Below, piece after piece: positions 15,849 through 24,429 of a stretch of DNA of 64,000 bases; position 1 is the first letter of the stretch; each line of letters begins with the position of its first letter. The position numbers were made by a program, and so were the translations under genes. Source of the DNA: JAXLRU01 sp046330935. GTDB taxonomy: Bacteria; Actinomycetota; Actinomycetes; Actinomycetales; Kineosporiaceae. The notes beneath the pieces are model-generated. The model was not told where the DNA came from. It saw only the letters and a list, made by a program, of their open reading frames with translations, and did no database searches. The stretch is taken from positions 248,001 through 312,000 of the forward strand of contig JAXLRU010000002.1 in assembly GCA_046330935.1 (NCBI GenBank). The letters are read 5' to 3'.

Positions 15849-16927
15849 ACCAGGCATGGGAGGCCCTGCTGGAGCGGGGCATGGCCGACTCCGCCGAGCA
15901 GATCGTGCGGGGCCCGGCCGTGCACGAGGTGCGAGCCCGCGCGCGGCAGCAGAGGCGGCGCAGGACCCTGACGACGGCGCTCGCGCTCGTGGTCGGCGCA
16001 GGGATCGCAGGGGCCGTTCCCCTGCTGGGGCCACACGGCGGAGGTGGCACCGGACCCGAGTCGGGGCACGTCGTCCTGGACGGCCTGCCCGGCAGAGCCA
16101 CCCTGGTCCTCGACCGCGACGCCGAGGGGTCTCTGCTGCTGTGCCTGGTCCGCGGGCAGGGAACGAGCTGCGTCCCGGCCCGGGCGGGCGCAGCCGGCGC
16201 ACCGGCAGTGCGCGTGGAGGACGGAGCGGTCTTCGGCCTCGCTGGCGGCCAGTACCCTCACGTCCGCGTAGCAGTCGCCGGTGCCGATCCGCGGCTGGCG
16301 CAGACCGCCGCGGCCGACGGGATGACCGCGTTCGCGCTGCTCACCCCCACGGTCGTGCCGGACGTCGGGACGATCGCCACGGTGACTGTCACGGCATCGA
16401 CTCGGGACGGCGTCACGGCACGGACGGTCGTCGACGGCAGCGACGGCGGGCTCGCCGTCACTCCCAGGAGCAGCTCGTCGCTGGTGACCGTCGTGGAGCC
16501 GGCCGAGACCCGGGGCAGGGGCGGCGTCTACGGATGGACCCGCGACGGCTGGGCATGCCTCACCACTGGACCTGCGCGGGCCGGTAGACCACGCGTGGAC
16601 GAACTCGCTCTACCGGCCTGGTGCCAGCGCATGCCCGAGGGCCGGACAGCGGTCTCACTCGGCTGGTCGGATGCCGCCGGTGAGTCGACCCGGCTCCCTG
16701 ACAGCGTCGCTGTCCTGGTCCCGCCCACGACGACTCAGGTGACGATCGCCGGACGACAGCTGCGCCTGGCCACGGTGGACGACCAGACCTGGGCCCTCGA
16801 CCCCGGCGACCTCGCCCGGACCGACATCGCGCAGGCTCCGGTCGTCGTCACGTCGCGCAGCGACGGCGGGGTCGAGACATGGCAGGGCACCTACGCCGAC
16901 ACCGCGCTGCGAGGGCGCATGCCCTGA
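15845..16927 (+). CDS. Membrane-anchored partner of SigE-type factor 1 (anti-sigma-like)
   Basis: 360 residues. A short cytoplasmic N-terminus (1-40, helical, MNQAWEALLERGMADSAEQI, then VRARARQQRRRR) is followed by one membrane helix (about 42-60) and a large extracytoplasmic beta-rich part with a W..C pair (GWACL, PAWCQRMP). The coupling to a sigma gene and the single-pass topology suggest an anti-sigma or sensor role. No zinc-binding ZAS motif is present, so it is not a classical anti-sigma factor. A paralog lies at 17533 and a fragment at 12645. Confidence 0.7.
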   Translation: MNQAWEALLERGMADSAEQIVRGPAVHEVRARARQQRRRRTLTTALALVVGAGIAGAVPLLGPHGGGGTGPESGHVVLDGLPGRATLVLDRDAEGSLLLCLVRGQGTSCVPARAGAAGAPAVRVEDGAVFGLAGGQYPHVRVAVAGADPRLAQTAAADGMTAFALLTPTVVPDVGTIATVTVTASTRDGVTARTVVDGSDGGLAVTPRSSSSLVTVVEPAETRGRGGVYGWTRDGWACLTTGPARAGRPRVDELALPAWCQRMPEGRTAVSLGWSDAAGESTRLPDSVAVLVPPTTTQVTIAGRQLRLATVDDQTWALDPGDLARTDIAQAPVVVTSRSDGGVETWQGTYADTALRGRMP

Positions 16928-16934
16928 CCCCCGG

Positions 16935-16972
16935 GACCGCTCCCGGGCAACAATCGGGGCCCGGGAGCGGTC
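16935..16972 (+). promoter_or_regulatory. Hairpin enclosing the conserved motif of SigE-type operon 2
   Basis: Perfect 14-base arms GACCGCTCCCGGGC (16935-16948) and complement (16959-16972). The loop plus inner arm bases form GGCAACAATCGGG (16946-16958), the motif shared with operon 1. It can serve as terminator for the gene ending at 16927 and as regulatory DNA for the next operon. Confidence 0.6.
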
Positions 16973-17005
16973 TGGGACGGGTATGACGAGACGACGGGGG
17001 GTGCC

Positions 17006-17536
17006 ATGGACGTCGAGCCCGACTTCGACGCCTTCGTGAGCGCCCGCGGCCTGGCCCTGACCCGCTTCGCCCTGGCCCTCACGGGGGACCGTGGCGAGGC
17101 GGAGGACCTCGTGCAGGCCGCGCTGATGAAGGCGTACCGGCACTGGTCGAAGGTGGTCGCGGCCGACCACCCCGAGGCCTACGTGCGGCGGATCGTGCTG
17201 ACCTGCCACCTGGACGGCGTCCGGCGGCGGCGGTTGCGGCGCTTCCGCGAGCGCCCGGTGGCCGACCTGCCGGAGCGCGCGGCGTCGGGGCGCCGCGGGG
17301 ACCCGGCCGTGACGGTCTGCGAGGCCGACGCGGTGGGGCGGGCCCTGCGGGGCTTGCCGCCGCGGCAGCGGGCGGTGCTGGTGCTGCGGCACTACGTGGG
17401 CATGGACGACGACGCGATCGCGGTGGAGCTGGGCTGCTCGACGGGCAGCGTCCGCGGGTACGCGAGCAAGGGGGCCGCGGCGTTGCGCGCGGTCCTCACC
17501 GAACCGACGCACGAGACGACAGGGGGACGGCCGTGA
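17006..17536 (+). CDS. SigE-family ECF sigma factor 2
   Basis: 176 residues from ATG 17006, GGGGGG upstream. Region 2: FVSARGLALTRFALALTGD, EAEDLVQAALMKAYRHW, PEAYVRRIVL. Region 4: LPPRQRAVLVLRHYVGMDDD and TGSVRGYASKGAAALRAVL. Close paralog of the product of 15324, differing mainly in the recognition helix, so a distinct promoter set is likely. Stop overlaps the next gene by GTGA. Confidence 0.9.
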   Translation: MDVEPDFDAFVSARGLALTRFALALTGDRGEAEDLVQAALMKAYRHWSKVVAADHPEAYVRRIVLTCHLDGVRRRRLRRFRERPVADLPERAASGRRGDPAVTVCEADAVGRALRGLPPRQRAVLVLRHYVGMDDDAIAVELGCSTGSVRGYASKGAAALRAVLTEPTHETTGGRP

Positions 17537-18633
17537 ACGACACGATCGTCGGCGAGGCGCTGCGCGCGCACTGGGCCGACCAGGACGACACCGTGACGAC
17601 GCTCGGGTTCAGCGCGGCGGGGGTGCGCGGGCGGGCGCGACGGCGGGCGGTGGCGGTGCGGGCCGTGACGGCGGCCGCGTCCGTCCTCGTGCTCGGCGCG
17701 GCCCTTGCCGGGGGAGCCGTGGTGTGGGGCGGCGGCTCCGGCTCCCAGGTGGCGGCCGCGCCGGACCCGCTCGTCACGCTCGTCACCAGCGGCGGCTGGA
17801 CGCTGACGGTGGCCCAGGCACCCACCGAGGTGGTGTCGCCGGGCCCAGCCGTGAGCGCGACCACGACGACGATCTGTGTCACTGGGCACGGCGGTGACAG
17901 GGGGTGCATCGGCTCCTTCGTCGGCGGTGCGGGTGACGTCTCCGACGTGGGCCAGGGCACGGGGCTGCTGGCGGGCTACGTCCGAGGGACGCCGTCGCGC
18001 GTGCTCGTGAACGACGGGGCCCGATCGGTGGTGGTGGAGAGCGCGGTCTCCCGTCAGGCGGATCTGGCCGTGTTCGCGCTGCCGTGGTCTGCGCTCGGCC
18101 TGGAAGGGGCCGACATGGGCGGACGCACGATCACGGTGACGGCCCAGGACGCCGCGGGGAGGACCCTCGCGCGCTTCGGTCGCGTGGGTGCCCTCGGCTT
18201 GGCCGCCGCCCACCCGGCCTCCGACGAGGTCGTCCGCCTGCCCGCGCCCACGGGGACTGTCGGGGTCTGGACGGCTCGCGACGGCTGGGCGTGCGTCTCG
18301 TCCCAGCGGGAGGGGGCCCCCGACCCGAGCGGCGCCGACTGGTGCGGGCGGCCTCCAGCGGGCGCAGCGGTACTGGACTGGAGCCAGACGGAGGCGGGCT
18401 GGGGTCTGATCTTGCGCGTCCCCGAGGGCACCCGGGCAGTACGGGTGGGCTCGCGGGAGGCCGTCGTGACCGGGGGGTGGGCGAGCGTGGTGTCGCGCGG
18501 GGCGGTGGATCCGGCGGAACAGATCACCCTGACCGCGCCCGACGGCACCTCCGACGAGGTGGGCACCGTGCGGGAGCTGCGGGTGCCCGGCGTGTTCGCC
18601 GGGCAGCCGTTCACGGACGTCCCGCGCAGCTGA
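17533..18633 (+). CDS. Membrane-anchored partner of SigE-type factor 2 (anti-sigma-like)
   Basis: 366 residues from GTG 17533. Cytoplasmic N-terminus with GVRGRARRRAVAVRAV, one membrane helix (about 45-68), then an extracytoplasmic region with two Cys pairs (TICVTGHGGDRGC; GWACV...DWCG). Same layout as the protein at 15845, and the same translational coupling to a sigma gene, so it is probably the cognate regulator or sensor. It has no recognised domain. Confidence 0.7.
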   Translation: MNDTIVGEALRAHWADQDDTVTTLGFSAAGVRGRARRRAVAVRAVTAAASVLVLGAALAGGAVVWGGGSGSQVAAAPDPLVTLVTSGGWTLTVAQAPTEVVSPGPAVSATTTTICVTGHGGDRGCIGSFVGGAGDVSDVGQGTGLLAGYVRGTPSRVLVNDGARSVVVESAVSRQADLAVFALPWSALGLEGADMGGRTITVTAQDAAGRTLARFGRVGALGLAAAHPASDEVVRLPAPTGTVGVWTARDGWACVSSQREGAPDPSGADWCGRPPAGAAVLDWSQTEAGWGLILRVPEGTRAVRVGSREAVVTGGWASVVSRGAVDPAEQITLTAPDGTSDEVGTVRELRVPGVFAGQPFTDVPRS

Positions 18634-18711
18634 GCGGCCCCGCTCGGCGACGGCTCGGCGGGAGAATCAGCAGCACATGGCGATGCCGATCCTCCCGCCG
18701 ACCAGGACAGC

Positions 18712-19272
18712 TCACACGCCGAGCCCGTCGACGACCTCGGCGGCGGGCAGCCCGGCCAGCACGTCGCCGGGCACGAGCAGCTTGGACCGCCGCACGCCCG
18801 AGCCGATCAGCAGCCACGGGGACGCGGCGACGGCGGCGTCGACGAGCAGGGGCCACCCGGCGGGCAGCCCCAGGGGGGTGATCCCGCCGAACTCCATCGA
18901 GGTGCGCGCGATCGCCTCCTCGCGCGGGGCGAAGGACGCCTTGCGGACGTCGAGCCGCCGCTTCACCAGGCCGTTGACGTCGGCGCGGGTGGTGGCGAGC
19001 ACGAGGCAGGCCGCCCACCGCTCGTCCCCGGCGCGCTTGCCGGTGACGACGACGCAGTTGGCCGACGCGCTGGGCGTGGTGGCGTAGGCCTCGCACAGGG
19101 CGGCGGTATCGGCGAGCTCGGGGTCGATCTCGGCGACGAGCACGCGGCGGTCGCGCAGGGCGGTGACGGCGTCGGCGACCGGTGGAGCCAGCAGGTCGAG
19201 GCGGTCGAGGGCGGGGACGACGTCGAGCCGGCCGAGCACCTCGGCGGGGACGTCGGGCAGCGGCGCGGGCAT
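18712..19272 (-). CDS. YbaK/ProX-type aminoacyl-tRNA deacylase-like protein
   Basis: 186 residues from ATG 19272 with GTGGGG upstream (GTG 19281 possible). Fold pattern of the YbaK family: CVVVTGKRAGDERWAACLV, the Lys-containing strand RRLDVRKASFAP, then the Gly-rich EFGGITPLGLP loop and PWLLIGSGVRRSKLLV. These proteins hydrolyse misacylated tRNA such as Cys- or Ala-tRNA-Pro in trans. The substrate of this member cannot be told. It is cytoplasmic, single-gene, and is followed by the sigma operon in convergent orientation. Confidence 0.82.
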   Translation of the reverse strand: MPAPLPDVPAEVLGRLDVVPALDRLDLLAPPVADAVTALRDRRVLVAEIDPELADTAALCEAYATTPSASANCVVVTGKRAGDERWAACLVLATTRADVNGLVKRRLDVRKASFAPREEAIARTSMEFGGITPLGLPAGWPLLVDAAVAASPWLLIGSGVRRSKLLVPGDVLAGLPAAEVVDGLGV

Positions 19273-19289
19273 GCCCCACACCTATCAGG

Positions 19290-19346
19290 CCGGGATCTGG
19301 GGAGCATCCGCGCGGTATGAGCGCGCGGAGCGTCCCCAGATCCCGG
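19290..19346. terminator. GGGGA-GC palindromic repeat, copy 4
   Basis: Perfect outer arms CCGGGATCTGGGGA and complement (14 bases) enclose a GCGCGG-type inner stem with TAT. It sits 12 bases downstream of the ABC permease stop at 19359 and upstream of the deacylase gene. Confidence 0.75.
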
Positions 19347-19358
19347 GCGGGCCCGCGC

Positions 19359-20783
19359 TCAGGTGGTGCGCAGCGCGGAGGCGTCGAGCGCGGCGAGCAC
19401 CTGCGGGCGGAGCAGGGCGACGACGGCGGTCCCGCCGAGCCAGGTCAGCCCCAGCACCAGCAGGTGACCGCCCGCGACCAGCCCGAGCATCCACCACGCG
19501 GGGGCGGCGATCAGGCACGGCACGGTGACGACGAGGCAGCCCACCTGCCCGGCCACGGTCGCCACGGACGTCGTCTGCAGCCGCAGCACCCGGCGCAGCT
19601 GCGTCGCGGTCACCCCGAACGCCGACAGCGCGGCGAAGGCGCGGCGCCCGGTGACGAGCTGCTCGGAAGCGCCGACGAGCGTCGAGACCCCGGCGACCAG
19701 CGCGGCGACCGCGGCCCCGGCCATGGCGAACACCCCGCCGGCCACGTAGAACATGTCGTCGGAGCGCGACAGCGGCAGCCCCTCGCGCCCGGAGCTCTCG
19801 CGAGCCTCGTGGATCGCGACCACGAGGTAGACGACGCACCCGGCCAGCACGGCGCCGGCCACGAGCATCACCGCCGCCGCGCGGGCGGGGGTGCGCGGGT
19901 CGGCGCGCAGGCGTTCGGCGGCGAGCAGGCCCACCGCGTCCCCGCGGCGTTCGACCAGAGCCGCGACGCCGAGCGAGGCGTACGGCGCGGCCGTGAAGGC
20001 GAGCGCGGTCAGGGCCGCGATCAGGCCGAAGGCGAGCACCGTGTCGTCGCTGCTGGTGCCGAACCACGCGGCCAGCCCCGCCACGAGCACGCCGAGCAGG
20101 GCCAGCGACGCCCAGGCCCGCGAGCGCGGCAGCCGCCGCGGCGAGGGCTCGCCGGGCCGGTCGACGTCGATGCTCGCGGCCCGCAGCGTCCAGGCACCGG
20201 CCGCCCCGGCGGCCACGCTCGCGACGACGGCGACGGCCAGCGCCCCCGGCGCGCTCCAGCGGTCGGACGGCGTCAGCACGCGCCAGGCCCAGCCGAACCG
20301 CGGGGTGAGCGCCGACAGCACCGCGACGACGACGGCGGCCACGGCCGTGCCGGCGAGCGCGGCGCCCGCGGACTCCCACCAGGCGAGCAGCCGCAGCTGC
20401 CCCGGGGAGGCCCCGGCGACGCGCAGCTGGGCCAGGCGCCGCGAGCGCTGGGTGCTGCCCACGCGCACGGCCTGCCAGCCCAGCGCGAGCGGCGCCACGG
20501 AGGTGAGCGCGAGCGAGAGCACGAACCCGATCCGGATGTTCGGGTCCTGGACGAGGTTGCTGTACCCGCCGAGCCCGTCGCCTGCAGGCACCTCCATCAT
20601 CACGACGCCCCCGTCGTCGACCGACACCAGGACCGTCCGGGACAGACCGGCCCGCGACAGCTGGAGGGCCACGAGCACCAGCCCCGCCCAGACGGCGACG
20701 GCGAGGGCGGTCAGCAGCCAGCGGCGGCGTTCGGGCGAGGTGTGCGGCACCGACCAGCGGGCGAGGGTGAGGACGGCGCTCAT
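19359..20783 (-). CDS. ABC transporter permease, FtsX/MacB-like
   Basis: 474 residues with about eight to ten hydrophobic helices and two FtsX-like halves (LALTSVAPLALGWQAVRVGS and the later AERLRADPRTPARAAAVMLVAGAVLAG; YVAGGVFAMAGAAVAALVAG). It forms the membrane part of an exporter with the ATPase gene; their ends overlap by ATGA. Expression is probably under the PadR regulator. The cargo is unknown: lipids, peptides or drugs are typical of this type. Confidence 0.82.
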   Translation of the reverse strand: MSAVLTLARWSVPHTSPERRRWLLTALAVAVWAGLVLVALQLSRAGLSRTVLVSVDDGGVVMMEVPAGDGLGGYSNLVQDPNIRIGFVLSLALTSVAPLALGWQAVRVGSTQRSRRLAQLRVAGASPGQLRLLAWWESAGAALAGTAVAAVVVAVLSALTPRFGWAWRVLTPSDRWSAPGALAVAVVASVAAGAAGAWTLRAASIDVDRPGEPSPRRLPRSRAWASLALLGVLVAGLAAWFGTSSDDTVLAFGLIAALTALAFTAAPYASLGVAALVERRGDAVGLLAAERLRADPRTPARAAAVMLVAGAVLAGCVVYLVVAIHEARESSGREGLPLSRSDDMFYVAGGVFAMAGAAVAALVAGVSTLVGASEQLVTGRRAFAALSAFGVTATQLRRVLRLQTTSVATVAGQVGCLVVTVPCLIAAPAWWMLGLVAGGHLLVLGLTWLGGTAVVALLRPQVLAALDASALRTT

Positions 20784-21520
20784 CGGGCGACCTCGGGGTC
20801 CGCCTCGTGCGCGGGGTCGGCCTGCGCGGTGGGCGCGCCGCCCAGCTGCAGCTCGTAGCGGATCTCCCCGTCGGCGAGGTGCACCTCGCGGTCGGCGACG
20901 GCGGAGACGCGGTTGTCGTGGGTGACGACGACCAGCGCGGCGCCCGTGGCGCGGCAGGAGTCGAGCATGAGGTCGAGGACGGCGTCCCCGGCCGCCTCGT
21001 CGAGGCTGCCGGTGGGCTCGTCGGCGAGGACGAGCGCGGGGCCGGCGACGAGGGCGCGGGCCAGGGCGGCGCGCTGGGCCTGCCCGCCGGAGATCTCGCC
21101 AGGGCGCGCGGCGAGCAGGTCCCCGGCGCCAGCCCGCTCGAGCCAGTCCTGGGCGGTGCGCCGGGCGTGCGCCCGCGGGACGCCGTCGAGCAGCAGCGGG
21201 AGGGCCACGTTGTCGAGCAGCGTGAGGTCGCCGACGAGCTGCCCGTGCTGCAGGACGACGCCGATCGCGCGGCGGCGCAGCGCGGCGGCACCGGCGGCAC
21301 CGGCCTCGGCGAGGTCGCGCCCGCCGAGCAGCACCTGCCCCGAGTGCGGCGTGATCAGGCCGGCGGCCAGGTGCAGCAGGGTCGACTTGCCGCTGCCGGA
21401 GCGCCCCGTCACGGCCACGACCTCCCCCGGCGCGACGTCGAGGCTGACCTGCCGCAGCGCGAGCGCCCGCGGGTAGGAGTAGGTGACGTGGCGCAGGCTC
21501 AGCGCCGGGTCGGCGGTCAT
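20780..21520 (-). CDS. ABC transporter ATP-binding protein, MacB/LolD type
   Basis: 246 residues from ATG 21520. Walker A GRSGSGKST, Q-loop VVLQHGQLV, signature ISGGQAQRAALARAL, Walker B LVLADEPTGSLD, H-loop VVVTHDN. It powers the permease encoded immediately downstream (overlap ATGA) and overlaps the PadR gene upstream by 4 bases, so all three form one operon. Confidence 0.92.
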   Translation of the reverse strand: MTADPALSLRHVTYSYPRALALRQVSLDVAPGEVVAVTGRSGSGKSTLLHLAAGLITPHSGQVLLGGRDLAEAGAAGAAALRRRAIGVVLQHGQLVGDLTLLDNVALPLLLDGVPRAHARRTAQDWLERAGAGDLLAARPGEISGGQAQRAALARALVAGPALVLADEPTGSLDEAAGDAVLDLMLDSCRATGAALVVVTHDNRVSAVADREVHLADGEIRYELQLGGAPTAQADPAHEADPEVAR

Positions 21521-22056
21521 GCGGTCCCCCTGACGGTGTCGGTGGTGGCGGCGCCCACGAGGGCGAGGGCCTGGTCGAGCCAGCGCAGCTCGGCGTCGAG
21601 GTGCGCGGCGGCGTGCTCGCGGGCGAGCGCGACGAGCGGGTCCTCGCCCTGGCGGGGCCGCGCCTCGCGCAGCGACCGCAGGTGGGCGAGGTGCTCGCGG
21701 CGCTGGGCGGCGAGCAGGGGCGTCGGGTCCTCCGCGCAGCGCAGGGCCGCGACGGTCTTGCGGACCAGGTCGTCGGAGCCGGGCGAGGGGGGCGCGACGG
21801 TGGCCGTCAGCCACGCCTGCGCCCGCTCGCGGCCCCTGTCGGTGATGGCGTACACGGTGCGTTCGGGTCCCCCGTCGGTGATCGTCTGCACGACCTGGAC
21901 CGAGCCGTCCTTCTCCAGCCGGGACAGGGTCGCGTAGACCTGCCCGTAGGCCAGGGGGGCGGCGAGGGGGAACCACTCGTCGTGCAGCCGCTTGATGTCG
22001 TAGCCGTGCCTGGGCCCCGTGAGGAGGGTCGTCAGGACGAGCTCTGTCGTTCCCAT
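21517..22056 (-). CDS. PadR-family transcriptional regulator
   Basis: 179 residues from ATG 22056; the -10 box lies 6 bases upstream, so the message is probably leaderless. N-terminal winged helix with LTTLLTGPRHGYDIKRL and YGQVYATLSRLEKDG and the wing GGPERTVYAITDRG; C-terminal helical dimer domain. It probably represses its own operon with the ABC transporter until an inducing compound arrives. Confidence 0.9.
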   Translation of the reverse strand: MGTTELVLTTLLTGPRHGYDIKRLHDEWFPLAAPLAYGQVYATLSRLEKDGSVQVVQTITDGGPERTVYAITDRGRERAQAWLTATVAPPSPGSDDLVRKTVAALRCAEDPTPLLAAQRREHLAHLRSLREARPRQGEDPLVALAREHAAAHLDAELRWLDQALALVGAATTDTVRGTA

Positions 22057-22062
22057 ACGATG

Positions 22063-22092
22063 TTTATACACGACGAGTAGATACGGTGTGAA
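22063..22092 (-). promoter_or_regulatory. Promoter of the padR-ABC operon
   Basis: Minus strand TTCACA (22087-22092), 18 bases, TATAAA (22063-22068). This AT-rich box stands out in a GC-rich window and places the start point at or next to the ATG at 22056. Confidence 0.7.
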
Positions 22093-22118
22093 TAGCGCGG
22101 CCCGCCTAAGCTCGCCGC

Positions 22119-22739
22119 ATGGCCCTCGCGACCCTGTGGCCCGCCGTCCTGGTCCTCGCCCTGCTCACCGTGACGCCGGGCCTGGACACCGCGCTGCTCC
22201 TGCGCACGGCCGTGACGTCGGGGGCCGGGCGCGCCTGGGCCGTCACGCTGGGCACGCAGGTCGGGACGCTCACCTGGGGCGTCCTGGCGGCGGCGGGGGT
22301 GGCCGCCGTCCTCGCCGCCTCCCCGCTCGCGTTCGAGGTGCTGCGCTGGCTGGGCGCCGCCTACCTCGTCACGCTCGGCGTCCGGATCGTCCTGGCGACG
22401 AGGCGGACCGACGACGACCTGCCCGACCCACCCCGCGACACCGTCCTCACCGCCGCCCGGCGCGGGCTGCTCACGAACCTGCTGAACCCCAAGATGGCCG
22501 CCTTCTACGCCGCCCTGCTCTCGCAGGTCGTGCCCCCCGGGCAGTCCGCGCTGCGGGCGGGCCTGGTCCTGGCCCTCGTGCACGTCGCCATGGGCGTCAC
22601 GTGGTCGGCGCTCCTCGTCGCCGTCGCCTCCCGCGCGCGCCGGCAGCTCAGCCGGCCGGTGGTGCGGCGCTGGACCGAGCGCATCTCGGGCACGGTCGTG
22701 GGGGCGTTCGGGGTGGCGTTGCTCCTCGAGCGTCCCTGA
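22119..22739 (+). CDS. LysE/RhtB-family exporter
   Basis: 206 residues, six predicted membrane helices. Family signature near the N-terminus: LLTVTPGLDTALLLRTAVTSG, then GTQVGTLTWGVLAAAG. NLLNPKMAAFYAALL in the middle is the conserved loop of RhtB proteins. Such carriers export amino acids or related metabolites using proton exchange. It is divergent from padR, so the PadR protein may also control it. Confidence 0.88.
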   Translation: MALATLWPAVLVLALLTVTPGLDTALLLRTAVTSGAGRAWAVTLGTQVGTLTWGVLAAAGVAAVLAASPLAFEVLRWLGAAYLVTLGVRIVLATRRTDDDLPDPPRDTVLTAARRGLLTNLLNPKMAAFYAALLSQVVPPGQSALRAGLVLALVHVAMGVTWSALLVAVASRARRQLSRPVVRRWTERISGTVVGAFGVALLLERP

Positions 22740-22744
22740 CGGGG

Positions 22745-23416
22745 CTACCCGAGCACGACCCGCGCCGCCGCAGCCAGGTCCGGCACCGCCGTCCCGCCGC
22801 GCTGCAGGTGCACGGCCGAGATGCCCATCGCCCGCGCGCCCTCCACGTCGCAGGCCAGGGAGTCGCCCACGTGCACGGCCTCCCCGGCCGCCACGCCGAG
22901 CGCGGCCAGCCCACGCGCGAAGGGTTCGGGCCGCGGCTTGTACGCGCGGGCGTCCTCGCTGGTCACCACAGCGTCGAGGACCAAGCCGTGCAGGCCGAGC
23001 ACCGCCTCGACGTCGGCCCGGTCGGCGTCGGAGACGAGGCACACCGGCAGCCCGGCCGCCCGCACGGCGTCGAGGAAGGCGTGGGCGTCGGGGAACGCCG
23101 GCGGGCGGCGCCACGCGAGGCGCAGGCCCTGGAGGGCCTCCCCCGCCGGCAGGGCGCCCAGCCCACGCTCGGCGAGGACGTCGCCCAGCGCCGCCGCGGT
23201 CAGCTCGAACAGGCCGCGGAAACCGGCCCCGTGCGCCGGCTCGGCCAGCTCCCACAGCCGCGCGTCCCACGCCTCGCGAAGCGCCGCGGGGTCGAGGGCG
23301 GGGTCGAGGTGCCTGGCGCGGGCGGCGAGGTGGCAGCAGGCGGCCGCCAGCGGCTCGCCGTCGTCGTGGACGAGGGTGCCGTAGAGGTCGACGAGGACGG
23401 CCCGGGCGCGGCGCAC
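22745..23416 (-). CDS. HAD-superfamily hydrolase (haloacid dehalogenase/phosphoglycolate type)
   Basis: 223 residues. Motif I VLVDLYGTLVHDD, where the second Asp of DxD is Tyr (DLYGT) as in a subset of HAD enzymes; motif II LVSDAD; motif III AYKPRPEPF (Lys); motif IV HVGDSLACDVEGA. A helical cap lies between I and II. Probable small-molecule phosphatase. It follows the radical SAM gene on the same strand by 12 bases, suggesting an operon. Tail-to-tail with the LysE gene. Confidence 0.85.
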   Translation of the reverse strand: MRRARAVLVDLYGTLVHDDGEPLAAACCHLAARARHLDPALDPAALREAWDARLWELAEPAHGAGFRGLFELTAAALGDVLAERGLGALPAGEALQGLRLAWRRPPAFPDAHAFLDAVRAAGLPVCLVSDADRADVEAVLGLHGLVLDAVVTSEDARAYKPRPEPFARGLAALGVAAGEAVHVGDSLACDVEGARAMGISAVHLQRGGTAVPDLAAAARVVLG

Positions 23417-23428
23417 GCGGCCAGGATG

Positions 23429-24349
23429 TCAGTGCGAGCGGCGCGTGACGCCGTCGACGTCGAGGAACGCGGAGAAGGACGGCGCGTCCTTGAGCGCGGC
23501 CCAGTCGAGACCGCCGACGAGGTCGCGGACGGCGGCCACGAGCGCCGGTGACGGCGGCGAGCCGAGGCGGCCCGCCCCACCCCGCGGGACGACGAACCGC
23601 AGCATCCCCACGCCCGCCCCGGCCGCGACGTCGAGCACCGACTCGACCGACCCCAGGGTTGCGCCCGCGTGGAGCACCGAGTAGACGTGCACGGGCGTCG
23701 CCGAGGCCAGGCGCCGGATGCGCGCCACAACCCTGTCGTAACCGACAGCGTTGGTGTAATCGGCGTGCGTGTCGCGGTCGCCGTGCAGCGACATCGCCAC
23801 CAGCCACTGGTGCTCCACCAGCAGCGGGTCGAGGTCGGCGCGCACCGTCCCGTTGGTGTTGAGCACGAACCCGACCCCGGGCAACCCGGCGGGCAGGCGC
23901 AGCAGCCGCGCGATCTCGGGATGCATCAGCGGTTCGCCGCCGCTCAGGCAGGCCCGCACCAGGCTCCCGCGGTGCTCGGCCAGCCAGCCCTCGACGACGT
24001 CCGCGGGCAGGAACCGCCGGTCCCGCCCCGGCGCCGAGTCGCTGAAACACCACCCGCAGCGCAGGACGCACGCCCGGGTGAGCTCCACGCACACGTCCAC
24101 GGGCGCGTCGTCGGCGAGGTCCGGCACGCGCACGTAGCTGCCGCCGCCGGGCGACCAAGCACCGTCGACGACGTCGCGCACGTGGTCCCAGCGCGGGTTC
24201 GGCGACCTGCCCCAGCGGACGGCCGCCCGCAGCGCCGGGCGCACGTCGGGGGGCGGCGTCGCGATCCGGGGCACGACGTCGACGGTAACCGCCCGGCGAC
24301 GCCCCACCCCGGGACCGGTGACCCGGGCGCCGGCGACCGACACGATCAA
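23429..24349 (-). CDS. Radical SAM protein
   Basis: About 306 residues from TTG 24349; GTG 24343 and later starts are possible. The cluster motif C-x3-C-x2-C is seen in ACVLRCGWCFS (about residues 93-100), followed by LSGGEPLMHPEIARLLR (the GGE SAM-binding loop) and FVLNTNGT and MSLHGDRDTHADYTNAVG strands. There are few Cys elsewhere, so no SPASM auxiliary cluster domain. It resembles peptide- or cofactor-maturase and elongator-like radical SAM cores, but the substrate is unknown. No precursor peptide gene was found beside it. Its only linked gene is the HAD hydrolase. Confidence 0.8.
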   Translation of the reverse strand: MIVSVAGARVTGPGVGRRRAVTVDVVPRIATPPPDVRPALRAAVRWGRSPNPRWDHVRDVVDGAWSPGGGSYVRVPDLADDAPVDVCVELTRACVLRCGWCFSDSAPGRDRRFLPADVVEGWLAEHRGSLVRACLSGGEPLMHPEIARLLRLPAGLPGVGFVLNTNGTVRADLDPLLVEHQWLVAMSLHGDRDTHADYTNAVGYDRVVARIRRLASATPVHVYSVLHAGATLGSVESVLDVAAGAGVGMLRFVVPRGGAGRLGSPPSPALVAAVRDLVGGLDWAALKDAPSFSAFLDVDGVTRRSH

Positions 24350-24429
24350 GCGCGGTGATCCGGATTCACGAACCCGGTATCGCCGGCGCCGCCGCCCGCC
24401 TCCTCGTCTGCGTCTCCCAGGAGGAACCC

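Noticed and set aside
23429..24349. Radical SAM gene as part of a RiPP cluster
   Set aside because: No precursor peptide, leader-binding domain or peptidase was found within several kb; SPASM cysteines are absent.
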